From: an uncultured Bartonella sp.
Lineage (GTDB): Bacteria; Pseudomonadota; Alphaproteobacteria; Rhizobiales; Rhizobiaceae
DNA: 64,000 bases
NCBI GenBank assembly: GCA_946478665.1
Contig: CAMLCZ010000006.1
Coordinates: 1 to 64,000, forward strand
Reading direction: 5' to 3'
The position numbers were made by a program, and so were the translations under genes. Positions 45,784 through 55,265 of the stretch are shown here, in pieces. Every line of letters starts with the position of its first letter. Within the stretch, counting starts at the first letter, position 1. A model generated the notes under the pieces. It searched no databases, was not told the DNA's origin, and saw only the letters and a list, made by a program, of their open reading frames with translations.

Positions 45784-47184
45784 ATGAGTGTAAATTTTGC
45801 AGCCTTTCTTTATCTCGTCTCTGGTGTCATGTTCATCATGGCATTACGTGGGCTTTCTCACCCGACAACAAGCCGCAAAGGCAATACCTATGGCATGATC
45901 GGTATGGCTATCGCCATTATTACGACTTTGCTTTTGGCAAAGCCTAGTTTTGGCGGCCTTGTCATGATTATAATTGGCCTCGCCATTGGTGGTGCTATTG
46001 GTGCTGTGGTTGCGCGTCGCATTGCAATGACAGCAATGCCGCAACTTGTTGCCTTCTTCCATTCCCTTGTCGGTCTTGCCGCAGTCATGGTGGCAGCTGG
46101 TGCGCTCTATTCACCACATTCTTTCGGAATTGGTGAAGTTGGTTCTATTCATGGTCGTGCGCTTGTTGAAATGGCATTAGGCGTTGCTATCGGTGCTATT
46201 ACCTTTACTGGTTCCATTATCGCCTTTTTGAAACTTGATGGACGGATGTCTGGTAAACCAATTATTCTGCCAAACCGCCATCTAATCAACATAGCATTAG
46301 GTGCAGCAATCATTGTTTTGATTGCTATTTTGGTTGGAACAGAAAGCCATTTTGTTTTCTGGCTTATTGTCCTTCTGTCACTTGTCATTGGTATTACGCT
46401 TATTGTACCAATTGGCGGTGCCGATATGCCAGTTGTTGTGTCAATGCTCAATTCCTATTCTGGTTGGGCAGCGGCAGGTATCGGTTTTACGTTAGGCAAT
46501 ATGGCACTTATCATTACCGGTGCTCTTGTCGGTTCTTCTGGTGCTATTCTTTCCTACATCATGTGTAAAGGCATGAACCGGTCGTTCATTTCTGTCATTC
46601 TTGGTGGCTTTGGTGGCGATAGCGCCGTTGCAGCAGCCCATAATGAAGTTGAGCGTCGCCCCGTCAAACAGGGTTCGGCAGATGATGCAGCCTTTATTAT
46701 GAAAAATGCTAATAAAGTTATCATCGTTCCTGGTTACGGTATGGCGGTTGCACAAGCCCAACACGCACTACGTGAAATGGCCGATAAGCTTAAAGAAAAT
46801 GGTGTTGAAATCAAATATGCGATCCATCCGGTAGCAGGTCGTATGCCTGGGCATATGAATGTTTTATTGGCGGAAGCCAATGTGCCTTATGATGAGGTTT
46901 TTGAACTTGATGACATCAATTCAGAGTTTGCGACAGCCGATGTGGCTTTTGTGATTGGTGCGAATGACGTCACCAATCCCGCTGCAAAAACGGATCCATC
47001 TTCGCCAATTTTTGGTATGCCTATTCTAGATGTATCCAAGGCAGGCACTGTGCTATTCCTCAAGCGTGGTATGGGAACAGGCTATTCAGGTGTCGAAAAC
47101 GAACTGTTTTTCCATGACAACACAATGATGCTTTTTGGCGATGCCAAAAAGATGGTTGAGAGCATTGTCAAAGCTATGGAATAA
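45784..47184 (+). CDS. pntB: NAD(P) transhydrogenase subunit beta (PntB)
   Basis: Membrane channel domain plus NADP(H)-binding domain III. The 466-residue protein has about eight or nine helices in the first 270 residues, then a soluble domain with VIIVPGYGMAVAQAQHALREMADKL and the C-terminal KRGMGTGYSGVENELFF, the NADP-loop signature. It completes the pntAA-pntAB-pntB operon. Confidence 0.96.
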   Translation: MSVNFAAFLYLVSGVMFIMALRGLSHPTTSRKGNTYGMIGMAIAIITTLLLAKPSFGGLVMIIIGLAIGGAIGAVVARRIAMTAMPQLVAFFHSLVGLAAVMVAAGALYSPHSFGIGEVGSIHGRALVEMALGVAIGAITFTGSIIAFLKLDGRMSGKPIILPNRHLINIALGAAIIVLIAILVGTESHFVFWLIVLLSLVIGITLIVPIGGADMPVVVSMLNSYSGWAAAGIGFTLGNMALIITGALVGSSGAILSYIMCKGMNRSFISVILGGFGGDSAVAAAHNEVERRPVKQGSADDAAFIMKNANKVIIVPGYGMAVAQAQHALREMADKLKENGVEIKYAIHPVAGRMPGHMNVLLAEANVPYDEVFELDDINSEFATADVAFVIGANDVTNPAAKTDPSSPIFGMPILDVSKAGTVLFLKRGMGTGYSGVENELFFHDNTMMLFGDAKKMVESIVKAME

Positions 47185-47190
47185 CCGAAG

Positions 47191-47218
47191 ATGCCGCCTT
47201 CTAGGCGGCATTTTTTTT
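47191..47218 (+). terminator. Terminator after pntB
   Basis: ATGCCGCC (47191-47198) and GGCGGCAT (47204-47211) with a 5-base loop are followed by seven further T residues. It partly insulates pnt from nnrS. Confidence 0.88.
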
Positions 47219-47229
47219 AAAGGTGAAGC

Positions 47230-48432
47230 ATGGCAACATCAGCGCAACAAATGAGATCGTGGCAAGGTCCTGCATTGTTCAGTTATGGGTATAGACCATT
47301 TTTCCTTTTTGCTAGCATCTGGGCTGTTTTTAGCATCATTGCATGGGTCATGACATTTACTGGACATGAAACATTGGCCATCGCAATTGATCCTTTTTCA
47401 TGGCACGCCCATAGTTTTTTGTTTGGTTATCTTTGGGCTGTTATTGCTGGTTTTCTCATGACGGCGGTGCCGAACTGGACAGGTCGCTTACCAATTGTTG
47501 GTTGGCCGCTCGCAACACTGGTTGCACTCTGGTTAATCGGGCGCATTGCAATGACCTTTTCCTATTATCTACCGAATGGCGTAACCATTGTATGTGATCT
47601 TCTATTTCCATTAGCTTTCACATTTGCCATCGGTCGTGAAATTATAATGGGCAAGAATTGGCGTAATTTAAAAATCCTAATTTTGCTTGTTATGCTTTTT
47701 TGTGCCAATTGCTTATTTGATGGTGAAGCATTTTCACAAGTCTACGCAGCGGATAGCTATGGTGCACGGTGGGCATTGGCAATTGCCGTTTTTCTAATTG
47801 CTATTATCGGCGGCAGAATTATCCCAAGCTTCACACGCAATTGGATGGTAAAACAATCTATTACCAATCTACCGGCACCCCATGATAAAATTGATCTAGC
47901 GATTATGATCTTTACTGCAATATGTCTGTTTTTTTGGATTATTTTGCCTGATGCAATCTTTACAGCCATTATCGGCGGCATTTGCGGATTAGCCAATTTT
48001 TATCGTCTCATTCGCTGGCATGGTTGGCTTACCAAAAAAGAACCATTGGTGTGGGTTTTACACTTAGGGTTCCTATTCATACCGCTCGGTTTTATAGCCT
48101 TAACACTAAGCACTTTTGATATTCTGCATGGTGGTAGAGCACCTGTTCAACATCTCTGGATGGCTGGTGGCATTGGCTTAATGACCATTGCCGTTATGAC
48201 ACGCGCAAGCTTAGGCCATGCTGGACGACCACTGACTGTCTCATGGCCAGTCGTTTTGGTGTATTGTAGTTTATTCTGTTCTGTCGTTTTACGTGTGATC
48301 GCTGGCATTGCAGATAATGATCTAACAATGCTCAATATATCCGGCACTTTGTGGATTTTGGCCTTTGTTGGTTTTGTGGTTCTTTATTGGAATATTCTAA
48401 CAAAACCACGTCAGCCAAGAACACCAAATTAA
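47230..48432 (+). CDS. nnrS: NnrS-family heme/copper membrane protein
   Basis: A 400-residue polytopic membrane protein of the NnrS family, which is associated with the nitric-oxide stress response. It has about 12 hydrophobic helices, the N-terminal GPALFSYGYRPFFLFASIWA, conserved His residues in DPFSWHAHSFLFGYLWA and the downstream GGRIIPSFTRNW and MTRASLGHAGRPL motifs. The start has AAAGGTGAAG 5 bases upstream. It is downstream of pntB after a terminator and may still share some readthrough. No denitrification genes are nearby. Confidence 0.9.
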   Translation: MATSAQQMRSWQGPALFSYGYRPFFLFASIWAVFSIIAWVMTFTGHETLAIAIDPFSWHAHSFLFGYLWAVIAGFLMTAVPNWTGRLPIVGWPLATLVALWLIGRIAMTFSYYLPNGVTIVCDLLFPLAFTFAIGREIIMGKNWRNLKILILLVMLFCANCLFDGEAFSQVYAADSYGARWALAIAVFLIAIIGGRIIPSFTRNWMVKQSITNLPAPHDKIDLAIMIFTAICLFFWIILPDAIFTAIIGGICGLANFYRLIRWHGWLTKKEPLVWVLHLGFLFIPLGFIALTLSTFDILHGGRAPVQHLWMAGGIGLMTIAVMTRASLGHAGRPLTVSWPVVLVYCSLFCSVVLRVIAGIADNDLTMLNISGTLWILAFVGFVVLYWNILTKPRQPRTPN

Positions 48433-48446
48433 AATTTTAAACAAAC

Positions 48447-48476
48447 AAAAAGAGCGGAAAACATCTCCGCTCTTTT
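48447..48476 (+). terminator. Terminator after nnrS
   Basis: AAAAGAGCGGA and TCCGCTCTTTT form a stem with a short loop. Symmetry suggests it also serves the convergent gene. Confidence 0.85.
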
Positions 48477-48537
48477 AATAGTTGAATGCTATATTTTATA
48501 AAACATCAACAAAATTTATGCAGATTTTACGACCGGT

Positions 48538-49860
48538 TTAAACTTGACCATAAATTAGGCGATCCTGTTCTTTACGTAACTTAGCAATCCATTGAGACTC
48601 ATTAATTGCAACATTTTTTGCTGTAATAAGTTCATTCTTTTTGATTGGCGCCGTCACAGTCGCGCCTTCTAAAAGGCCACATGGTATAGCTTGCGCATGA
48701 CGTGCTTCTTCCACCCGCATATTCCAAGCGCGATAGGTGTAAAGACCAATAAAATCAAGTTTGTCACCAGGTTGCATATCCTTTTTTGCAACGGCACAAA
48801 CTTCAGCCACTGGGCGATCAAGCGGCACCATATCCGGTTTGCCATAAAGCATGACACGTGCGCATGTCAGAGGAACTTCCATTGCCGTCAAATGGTATGG
48901 GCGATGGAACGTGAAATATGGCCCCTCACCTATTTTCAAATCTTCCATACGCTCCCAAACACGCGGATGCCGCATTTCTGCAACAACAAACACTCCGGGA
49001 GAAACTCCCCGACCAATTGAATAGTCCACCACACCCGATCGGCTTAATACGCCACCATCCTTTTGTGGAATAAGTACCTTATTCAGTTGGTCAATATCCG
49101 CTTTGGGACCATGCATACCTGCGCAATCCGGTACTAAACCCGTTGCATTGGCAATGGCTGTCATTTCTACCATTGTTTTTGAGCCGTCAATAAATTCGAC
49201 AAGCATACGCACATTCATATTGCGGCGCTGCGCTTCTTCTTCATAGTCATCAGGAACTGCATCAAAAACAAGCGGATTATTTTTTCCCTTGCCAGCAGCG
49301 ACCACTTTATGCCCCAAAGCTGAAACAAATTCGATGAGTTCCATACAGGAAGATGGTTCGTCGCCTGCACCTAACGTATAAATCAAACCTCTTTTATCGG
49401 CCTCGTGTTTTAAATAAGGGCCGATCGTTACATCAGCTTCAACATTCATCATAACCAGATGTTTGTTATTCTGTAACGTTTTATAGCCAATTTCAGCACC
49501 GGCTTCAGGATAACCGGTAGCATCAACAACAATATCAACCAATTCATTTTTCAATAAAAGATCAAGATCACCTGTTGCGGCAATCTTTCCCTCTTCAATG
49601 GCGGCAGTCATAGCTGAAGCATTTTCAACTTCTTTTGCATGTCCATTTTCGCCATAGGCAATTTCTGCTGCTTCAATTACACGTGATGGTGTGCGAGTGG
49701 AAACTGCTGCAACCTCTATACCGTCCATATGGGCGACACCGGTTAAAAGATCAGTTCCCATTTCGCCGCAGCCAACCAGCCCTATACGTATAGGTTTGCC
49801 AGTTTCACCGCGCTTTTTTAAATCGCGCGCCAAACCAAGAAGGGCTACATTGCTTGTCAT
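48538..49860 (-). CDS. SAF-domain NAD(P)-dependent oxidoreductase, homoserine-dehydrogenase-like
   Basis: A 440-residue protein with an N-terminal Rossmann domain (IRIGLVGCGEMGTDLLTGVAHMDG, residues about 23-46), a Gfo/Idh/homoserine-dehydrogenase-like catalytic domain (VVDATGYPEAGAEIGYKTL and GLIYTLGAGDEPSS) and a C-terminal SAF domain (AKKDMQPGDKLDFIGLYTYRA onward). Such proteins are widespread in Rhizobiales, often in carbohydrate-acid or polyol pathways, but the substrate is not known. GGAGA precedes the ATG. It is isolated from pathway genes. The SAF domain is shared with antifreeze/FlgA-type proteins, so automated names such as FlgA would be misleading. Confidence 0.8.
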   Translation of the reverse strand: MTSNVALLGLARDLKKRGETGKPIRIGLVGCGEMGTDLLTGVAHMDGIEVAAVSTRTPSRVIEAAEIAYGENGHAKEVENASAMTAAIEEGKIAATGDLDLLLKNELVDIVVDATGYPEAGAEIGYKTLQNNKHLVMMNVEADVTIGPYLKHEADKRGLIYTLGAGDEPSSCMELIEFVSALGHKVVAAGKGKNNPLVFDAVPDDYEEEAQRRNMNVRMLVEFIDGSKTMVEMTAIANATGLVPDCAGMHGPKADIDQLNKVLIPQKDGGVLSRSGVVDYSIGRGVSPGVFVVAEMRHPRVWERMEDLKIGEGPYFTFHRPYHLTAMEVPLTCARVMLYGKPDMVPLDRPVAEVCAVAKKDMQPGDKLDFIGLYTYRAWNMRVEEARHAQAIPCGLLEGATVTAPIKKNELITAKNVAINESQWIAKLRKEQDRLIYGQV

Positions 49861-50160
49861 TTTTATTCTCCAGACTTTTGGACTACAAAATGGAATGCAC
49901 CAAATTGTGGTGCTTTGTTTGTGATAAACGCTCGTCCAATAGTGCGTATTCTAAATCACCTGTCTAATAATAAGCATGAACAATTGCAAGGTTTCACGTT
50001 AAACCAAGCAAATAGTGTTGAAACGTAAAAGCGGCAAATAATATTACAGAACAAAAATTTGCGTGATGCCGCCAACACGGATATAAGTCCTGCAAAATTA
50101 ATCAGTATTGTGGCAGTTGAGTGCTATCTACACTGCCGATTAACGATAGGGAGACTAAGT
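49861..50160. other. Divergent intergenic region, no gene seen
   Basis: About 300 bases between the oxidoreductase and the maoC-like gene. An open frame continues upstream of the maoC start to 50059 but lacks a ribosome-binding site. No dyad operator stands out. Confidence 0.35.
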
Positions 50161-50634
50161 ATGCCCGGTAAAGTCACGGTTGATGACATTCCTGCATCGA
50201 TTGGCCAAGAAGTGGGTGTTTCAAATTGGCGGCTTGTTACACAAGAGATGATAAATCTGTTTGCCGATGCCACCGATGATCATCAATGGATCCATGTTGA
50301 CGAAGAAAAAGCGAAGGAAACACCTTTCGGGGGTACAATTGCCCACGGTTTTTTAACCCTATCCTTATTGTCTACCCTTGCTTATGAAGCCTTGCCGGAA
50401 CTTGAAGGTACCACCATGGGTATCAATTATGGTTTCGACAAGGTAAGGCTTATGAGCCCTGTTAAAACTGGCTCTAAAGTACGGGCAAGATTTGTTTTGA
50501 GCGATGCAGAAATTCGCCCATCAGGCCGGGTTGTTTTTCACTATGAAGTTACATTAGAAATAGAAAATGTAAAAAAACCAGCTCTTGTTGCCAATTGGAT
50601 TACCATAGCAATGGTACCCCCTAAGAACGCCTAA
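50161..50634 (+). CDS. MaoC-like (R)-specific enoyl-CoA hydratase
   Basis: A hot-dog-fold hydratase of 157 residues. It has the active-site motif with Asp and His in DATDDHQWIHVDEEKAKETPFGGTIAHGF, quoted here as parts around residues 37-62, which matches PhaJ/NodN-like dehydratases. It probably hydrates trans-2-enoyl-CoA. The start at 50161 has GGGAGAC 6 bases upstream; the upstream open frame is not used. Single gene followed by a strong hairpin. Confidence 0.87.
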   Translation: MPGKVTVDDIPASIGQEVGVSNWRLVTQEMINLFADATDDHQWIHVDEEKAKETPFGGTIAHGFLTLSLLSTLAYEALPELEGTTMGINYGFDKVRLMSPVKTGSKVRARFVLSDAEIRPSGRVVFHYEVTLEIENVKKPALVANWITIAMVPPKNA

Positions 50635-50645
50635 CGCTTTATTAG

Positions 50646-50683
50646 CGTGACATCACCATATATATTTTCATGGTGGTGTCACG
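50646..50683 (+). terminator. Strong hairpin after the maoC-like gene
   Basis: CGTGACATCACCAT (50646-50659) pairs almost perfectly with ATGGTGGTGTCACG (50670-50683; one T-G pair). No T run follows, so it may be a stabilising 3' hairpin or a factor-dependent end rather than a classic terminator. Confidence 0.55.
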
Positions 50684-51165
50684 AACTTCCACAAAATAAC
50701 TCAGATATGCTTTTCAACGTGTAACGCTCAACATATAACATTTTAATACGCTATATATAAAGTTTTGTTGAAAGCACATATATTCAAATTGCCTGACATA
50801 TAATTGACAATGGCGACTCATTTATCCATCGAGCGCGCAATCTGTTCAAACCCCTCATAAAAACAAATAGGATAGATGCTTAAAATATAAGAGTGAGTCT
50901 TATTTCAATTTATAAAAGCGCCAATTCATCACGTCTCAACCGATTTTTATCAATAAATAGAACCGTGATTTTTCAAGAATCTGTTGTATTTTAAACAAAT
51001 AGGTGTCTTATTTTACCAAAAATAGCAGCTTTTATAAAAGCAATGTAGACAAAGCCTTATGGAATGTGGTATTCGCCACACAAATAATTTATTGTCCTAC
51101 CATGACGGTAGGGATTTTGGGGTGTACCCATTTAACGTAGACATTGAAACAAAGCAGGATTAAAC
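50684..51165 (+). promoter_or_regulatory. Long AT-rich upstream region and leader of rpsU
   Basis: The first 370 bases are AT-rich with no gene. Near the gene two hairpins are clear: TGTGG/CCACA at 51065-51080 and CCTACC/GGTAGG at 51096-51112, then a GGGT/ACCC dyad at about 51121-51130. Together they make a probable structured rpsU leader. Whether S21 or another factor binds it is unknown. Confidence 0.4.
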
Positions 51166-51393
51166 GTGCAAGTACTCGTTCGCGATAATAATGTTGATCA
51201 GGCGCTACGTGCGCTGAAAAAGAAAATGCAACGTGAAGGCATCTTCCGTGAAATGAAGATGCGTGGTCATTACGAAAAGCCGTCGGAAAAGCGTGCTCGT
51301 GAAAAGGCTGAAGCTGTACGTCGTGCTCGCAAGTTAGCTCGTAAACGTGCCCAGCGTGAAGGATTGGTTAGTGGCCGCGCTGCTGCCCACTAA
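51166..51393 (+). CDS. rpsU: Ribosomal protein bS21
   Basis: Small-subunit protein near the anti-Shine-Dalgarno. The 75-residue, strongly basic protein begins [46 protein letters not shown] (in parts) and has the long S21 form with an Arg/Lys-rich C-terminal helix. The start is GTG at 51166. Local G+C and codon usage are higher than in neighbours, as expected for a highly expressed gene. Confidence 0.97.
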   Translation: MQVLVRDNNVDQALRALKKKMQREGIFREMKMRGHYEKPSEKRAREKAEAVRRARKLARKRAQREGLVSGRAAAH

Positions 51394-51598
51394 TATCGCA
51401 GAATATAAAAAACAATCTGCAAACCGCAAAACGAATACCTTTACTTTAGGTTTAATTTTGCAGAATTTGTGGAATGTTTTTTGAGCTATCTATATATTAG
51501 AGTGGAGATGCATTAGGCATTTCCACTTTTTTGTTACAAAGACATATTCTATTTTAATATTAAATATTTCCACTTGCCCTGAAACAGGATTGGATCCG

Positions 51599-52414
51599 AT
51601 GAAAAAATTGAAACTATCCACTTTTTTTCTTTTAGGTGCTATTACCTTAGCAGGCTGTACATCAAACAATACTGTACTTGATCCGGAAGATGTCGCCCAG
51701 GGCTCACGAGAAAATATTTCCTCGCTTACCGCTGTTATTAAAAGCAACCCACGCGATCCATCAGGTTATAATGTTCGTGGTTCTGCTTATGGTAAAGCTG
51801 GCCGTTATAAAGAAGCTATTGCTGATTTTACTACAGCAATACAGCTTAACCCGAATTTTTATAATGCCTATGCAAATAGAGCGTTAATTTACCGCAATAT
51901 GGGTAATTATAATGCTGCATTGGCTGATTATAACAAAGCACTACAGCTTAACCCAAGCTATGATGTTGCCCTTATTGGACGTGGTAATGTTTACCGCATG
52001 AGTGGCAAACTCGATCTTGCCTATAATGATTTTAACCAAGCCATTCAATTAGGCACAACAGATGGTCGCGCATGGCATAACCGTGCGCTGATTGAACAAG
52101 CACGCGGTGACCAACAAGCCGCTATTGCTGATTTTGGATTGGCTTTATCACGCCAGCCAAATGCCCCTGCCCCTTATAATGGGCGTGGATTATCTTATGT
52201 TGCTTTGGGCGATTGGGATAATGCTTTTGACGATTTCAATGCTGCGATACGACTAGACAGTAATGTTGCTGAAAGCTGGTCAAATCAGGCAATGGTTTAT
52301 GAACATCGTGGTGATAAGAAACGTGCCTACAATTCTTATACAAAGGCTGTTTCTTTAGATCCGAATTTCAAACCAGCCAAAGAAGGGCTTAAACGCACAC
52401 GTGGCGGTTGGTAA
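51599..52414 (+). CDS. TPR-repeat lipoprotein (NlpI-like)
   Basis: A 271-residue outer- or inner-membrane lipoprotein. The signal peptide ends in the lipobox LAGC (Cys at about residue 20). About six tetratricopeptide repeats follow, each with an AIADFTTAIQLNP-like second helix; the first starts near NPRDPSGYNVRGSAY. The ATG at 51599 gives a proper signal peptide, whereas an in-frame TTG at 51590 is unlikely. NlpI-like proteins scaffold envelope proteases and peptidoglycan hydrolases; the partner here is unknown. Confidence 0.88.
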   Translation: MKKLKLSTFFLLGAITLAGCTSNNTVLDPEDVAQGSRENISSLTAVIKSNPRDPSGYNVRGSAYGKAGRYKEAIADFTTAIQLNPNFYNAYANRALIYRNMGNYNAALADYNKALQLNPSYDVALIGRGNVYRMSGKLDLAYNDFNQAIQLGTTDGRAWHNRALIEQARGDQQAAIADFGLALSRQPNAPAPYNGRGLSYVALGDWDNAFDDFNAAIRLDSNVAESWSNQAMVYEHRGDKKRAYNSYTKAVSLDPNFKPAKEGLKRTRGGW

Positions 52415-52431
52415 AAATAAGATTGAAGTTT

Positions 52432-52466
52432 AAAAAGCCCGGAAAAGATAATTTTCCGGGCTTTTA
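52432..52466 (+). terminator. Terminator after the TPR lipoprotein gene
   Basis: AAAAGCCCGGAAAA and TTTTCCGGGCTTTT form a long stem with a 5-base loop and flanking A/T runs. Probably bidirectional, facing the minus-strand baeRF-like gene. Confidence 0.88.
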
Positions 52467-52527
52467 TTTTGTATATTTAAAATATCCTATCAAATATACG
52501 CATTGTACTTTTATCAAAAATCACAAA

Positions 52528-53616
52528 CTACATTCTGAAACGGAATATTGCTGCCAATGATTGATTATGCGGTATATCGCTCCGACGAACGGCAAGCACG
52601 CGGCCACCATTAGCAAGAACACGACTCGCAATTTCATCGACGACATTGTAAGTTTTGGGTCCCTCTTCGCCAAATTTCACAGCACCCGTTTCTTCGTCGA
52701 TAGTTCCGTGTACCATTTCGTCCATATCAGCAAGCAAAGTATCAATTTGCCCCACAGTGGCAGCGCGTGCTGCTAAAGCGATATCTGTTGTTGTTCGCCC
52801 TTCTGCTGTAAGATGATCGAAGCGACTACGAATGTCGGCAATTTCTCTTTCATAATAGCGATCGAGTACTGGCCGTGCGAGATCGGCAACTTCTGTCGGA
52901 TTTGCGTGATCGAGACTGGCATTTGCTACTTCGCCAATGAGATTGTTTCCGCTGTAAATTGGGCGGAAAGCATTGACCACAACCTCACTTCCGGCAATGA
53001 TAAAGGGGATATCCGAATTTCTTAAATAATGCCGCAACGCTGTATCAATAGCGCGACAATATTGAGTAATTCTTGTATTGGTAATAGAGCTGATTTTCTC
53101 ATTACCTTTGCCCAACACACTTGCCATATCTTTTGGCATATCAGGCACTTTCACTTCATATGGTTCAACATCGCTTGTTAGCTCAATAAGCCTTGCTGTA
53201 TTTTCTGAAATAACCGCAACATGGGCTGTATGGGCAAATGTAAGCGAGCGAAGCAACGGGCTAAGCATAAATCTATCAGCAACTTCGACGAACGATTTCA
53301 GTCGATTAGCTAAACGAAATGTCCAAATACGATCTGGTGTTGCCAGCACAGCAAGGCTACGCGATTGTTTTAACCAGAATTCGTCATAATCCAATAAACC
53401 ATTTAACAAGGTTTCCATCTCTGCCAAACGCCGTTTATCAGTTAACGACCGTGACTGCGATAAAGCCTCTTTCACTTGATTGGCATATTCAATTTTGCAT
53501 GCATTCACTTCTGACGTGATCGGTGTTGTTGGCAAATAAATGGAAACACACGCATCCGCTCTTACCTGACGCAATTTATTGAAATCTGACATAGATGGAA
53601 TATCAACATGTTGCAT
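52528..53616 (-). CDS. Bacterial archaeo-eukaryotic release-factor-like (baeRF) protein
   Basis: A 362-residue soluble protein that I assign to the baeRF families, bacterial homologues of eRF1/aRF1-type release factors (probably the family 11 group). Supporting features are the N-terminal ACVSIYLPTT segment, the central FAHTAHVAVISENTARLIELT and the C-terminal Pelota/eRF1-like part with the segments TYNVVDEIASRVLANGGRVLAVRRSDIP. No typical GGQ peptidyl-hydrolysis motif was seen. A role in ribosome rescue or stress is inference. The start at 53616 has a GGAAAGGG-like site; the frame stays open upstream to 53646. Confidence 0.65.
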   Translation of the reverse strand: MQHVDIPSMSDFNKLRQVRADACVSIYLPTTPITSEVNACKIEYANQVKEALSQSRSLTDKRRLAEMETLLNGLLDYDEFWLKQSRSLAVLATPDRIWTFRLANRLKSFVEVADRFMLSPLLRSLTFAHTAHVAVISENTARLIELTSDVEPYEVKVPDMPKDMASVLGKGNEKISSITNTRITQYCRAIDTALRHYLRNSDIPFIIAGSEVVVNAFRPIYSGNNLIGEVANASLDHANPTEVADLARPVLDRYYEREIADIRSRFDHLTAEGRTTTDIALAARAATVGQIDTLLADMDEMVHGTIDEETGAVKFGEEGPKTYNVVDEIASRVLANGGRVLAVRRSDIPHNQSLAAIFRFRM

Positions 53617-53822
53617 GGCAATTCCCTTTCCTTTTATATCTATCATATTAGGATATGGGCATTGCCATTCAGCAATAACAGGGGTTTTAGACCCTAATCA
53701 TAAAATAAAAATGCCACTATATTTTTATTTTTAAAATAAAAATAAGACGAATATTATTATGAACAATAAACTCTTTTTTGTTATATTATGCACAATCCAT
53801 TTTTATTTTAAGTTTAAATTTT

Positions 53823-55196
53823 CTAATAAGCGTATTCCAGAAATATAGGATCAACCGAACGTCCCCAAACAGTTTGATACTTTGTCAATAAACGCTCGGA
53901 ATCGCATTGTCCGGTGGCAATAACTGCTTTTAAAGGTTCGATAAATAAGGTTTCATCATCACCTTCAACATTCAAACAATGACGATTTCTCAATCCCTGT
54001 TGAGAAATATCTAAAACGTGCTTAGCCAATTCCAAGATATTTGTTTGTCTGAATGTTGTCTTTAATCCCTCGCGTGGAACACGATTTCTCATGTCCAATA
54101 CTTCCTGATAGGTCCAGTCTTTTGTCATGGCTTCGGCATCAGAAAGTGACTGCTCATCATAAAGAAGCCCAACCCAAAAAGCAGGTAGCGCGCAAATCCT
54201 TCGCCATGGACCACCATCAGCACCACGCATTTCAAGAAAACGTTTAAGGCGCACTTCAGGAAACAATGTTGAAAGATGGTTGACCCAATCTCCCATATTC
54301 GCCGCATAGTCAGCAACTTCACCTTTTAAGGCACCATTCATAAATTGCCTGAAAGTGATATGGGTGCAATCGTGGTAGTGGCCATCGCGTACAACAAAAT
54401 ACATTGGTATATCCAATGCCCACTCCACATAATCTGCAAATCCAAAATTCTCTGAAAATACAAATGGCAAAACACCTGAACGTTGATTATCGGTATCGCG
54501 CCAAATCTCTGAACGCCATGACATGAAACCATTAGGCTTCGATTCGGTAAATGGCGAAGTCGCAAATAATGCCGTTGCGATTGATTGCAGTTTCATGGAA
54601 ACTTGCATTTTGCGCCGCATATCTGCTTCTGATGAAAAATCCAGATTAACTTGGATTGTTGATGTTCTATACATCATATCAAGCCCAAATTTTCCAACTT
54701 TAGGCATATAATTGGTCATGATATGATAGCGGGATTTGGGCATTTGCGGCGTTTCAGAAAGACGCCATTTAGGACTTCCTCCAATGCCAAGGAAACCAAT
54801 TCCTAAGGGTGTTGCAATCTCTTTTACTTGCGCAAGATGAGCATTAACTTCCCGACAAGTTTGATGGATCGTTTTTTGCGGTGCACCAGAAAGCTCAAAC
54901 TGCCCTCCGGGTTCTAGTGAGATAGCCCCTTCACCCGTGGGACCGGTAAGACCGATTATATTTCCCTCATCCATGATTGGTTCCCAGCCAAGCATGGCCT
55001 GCATACCGTCTAATAGCGCACGAATACCCCGATCGCCTTCATAAGGCACAGGCCTATTACCATCTGTATAAAATGAAAATTTCTCATGTTCTGTGCCAAT
55101 ACGCCATTTATCTGCTGGTTTTGAGCCTTGTTGCAGATAGGCTATCAAGTCGGAAAAATCACTTATAACTGTTTGATCTGTAATATCGTGTGCCAT
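53823..55196 (-). CDS. gshA: Glutamate-cysteine ligase, plant/alphaproteobacterial type
   Basis: First enzyme of glutathione synthesis. The 457-residue protein belongs to the class that includes plant GSH1 and Agrobacterium GCL: KWRIGTEHEKFSFYTDGNRPVPYEGDRGI at the N-terminus, ISLEPGGQFELSGAP and FRQFMNGALKGEVADYAANMGDWVNHLSTLFPEVRLKRFLEMRGADGG segments (in parts) with the ATP and substrate residues. AGGAAAA precedes the start. It is transcribed after rsmE, 69 bases downstream, probably in one operon. Confidence 0.95.
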   Translation of the reverse strand: MAHDITDQTVISDFSDLIAYLQQGSKPADKWRIGTEHEKFSFYTDGNRPVPYEGDRGIRALLDGMQAMLGWEPIMDEGNIIGLTGPTGEGAISLEPGGQFELSGAPQKTIHQTCREVNAHLAQVKEIATPLGIGFLGIGGSPKWRLSETPQMPKSRYHIMTNYMPKVGKFGLDMMYRTSTIQVNLDFSSEADMRRKMQVSMKLQSIATALFATSPFTESKPNGFMSWRSEIWRDTDNQRSGVLPFVFSENFGFADYVEWALDIPMYFVVRDGHYHDCTHITFRQFMNGALKGEVADYAANMGDWVNHLSTLFPEVRLKRFLEMRGADGGPWRRICALPAFWVGLLYDEQSLSDAEAMTKDWTYQEVLDMRNRVPREGLKTTFRQTNILELAKHVLDISQQGLRNRHCLNVEGDDETLFIEPLKAVIATGQCDSERLLTKYQTVWGRSVDPIFLEYAY

Positions 55197-55265
55197 CGAT
55201 TATTTTTCCTAAAACACTTGTCTGTTTGATAATTGACTGTTTCTATCAATCTTTCAAGTAATAGA

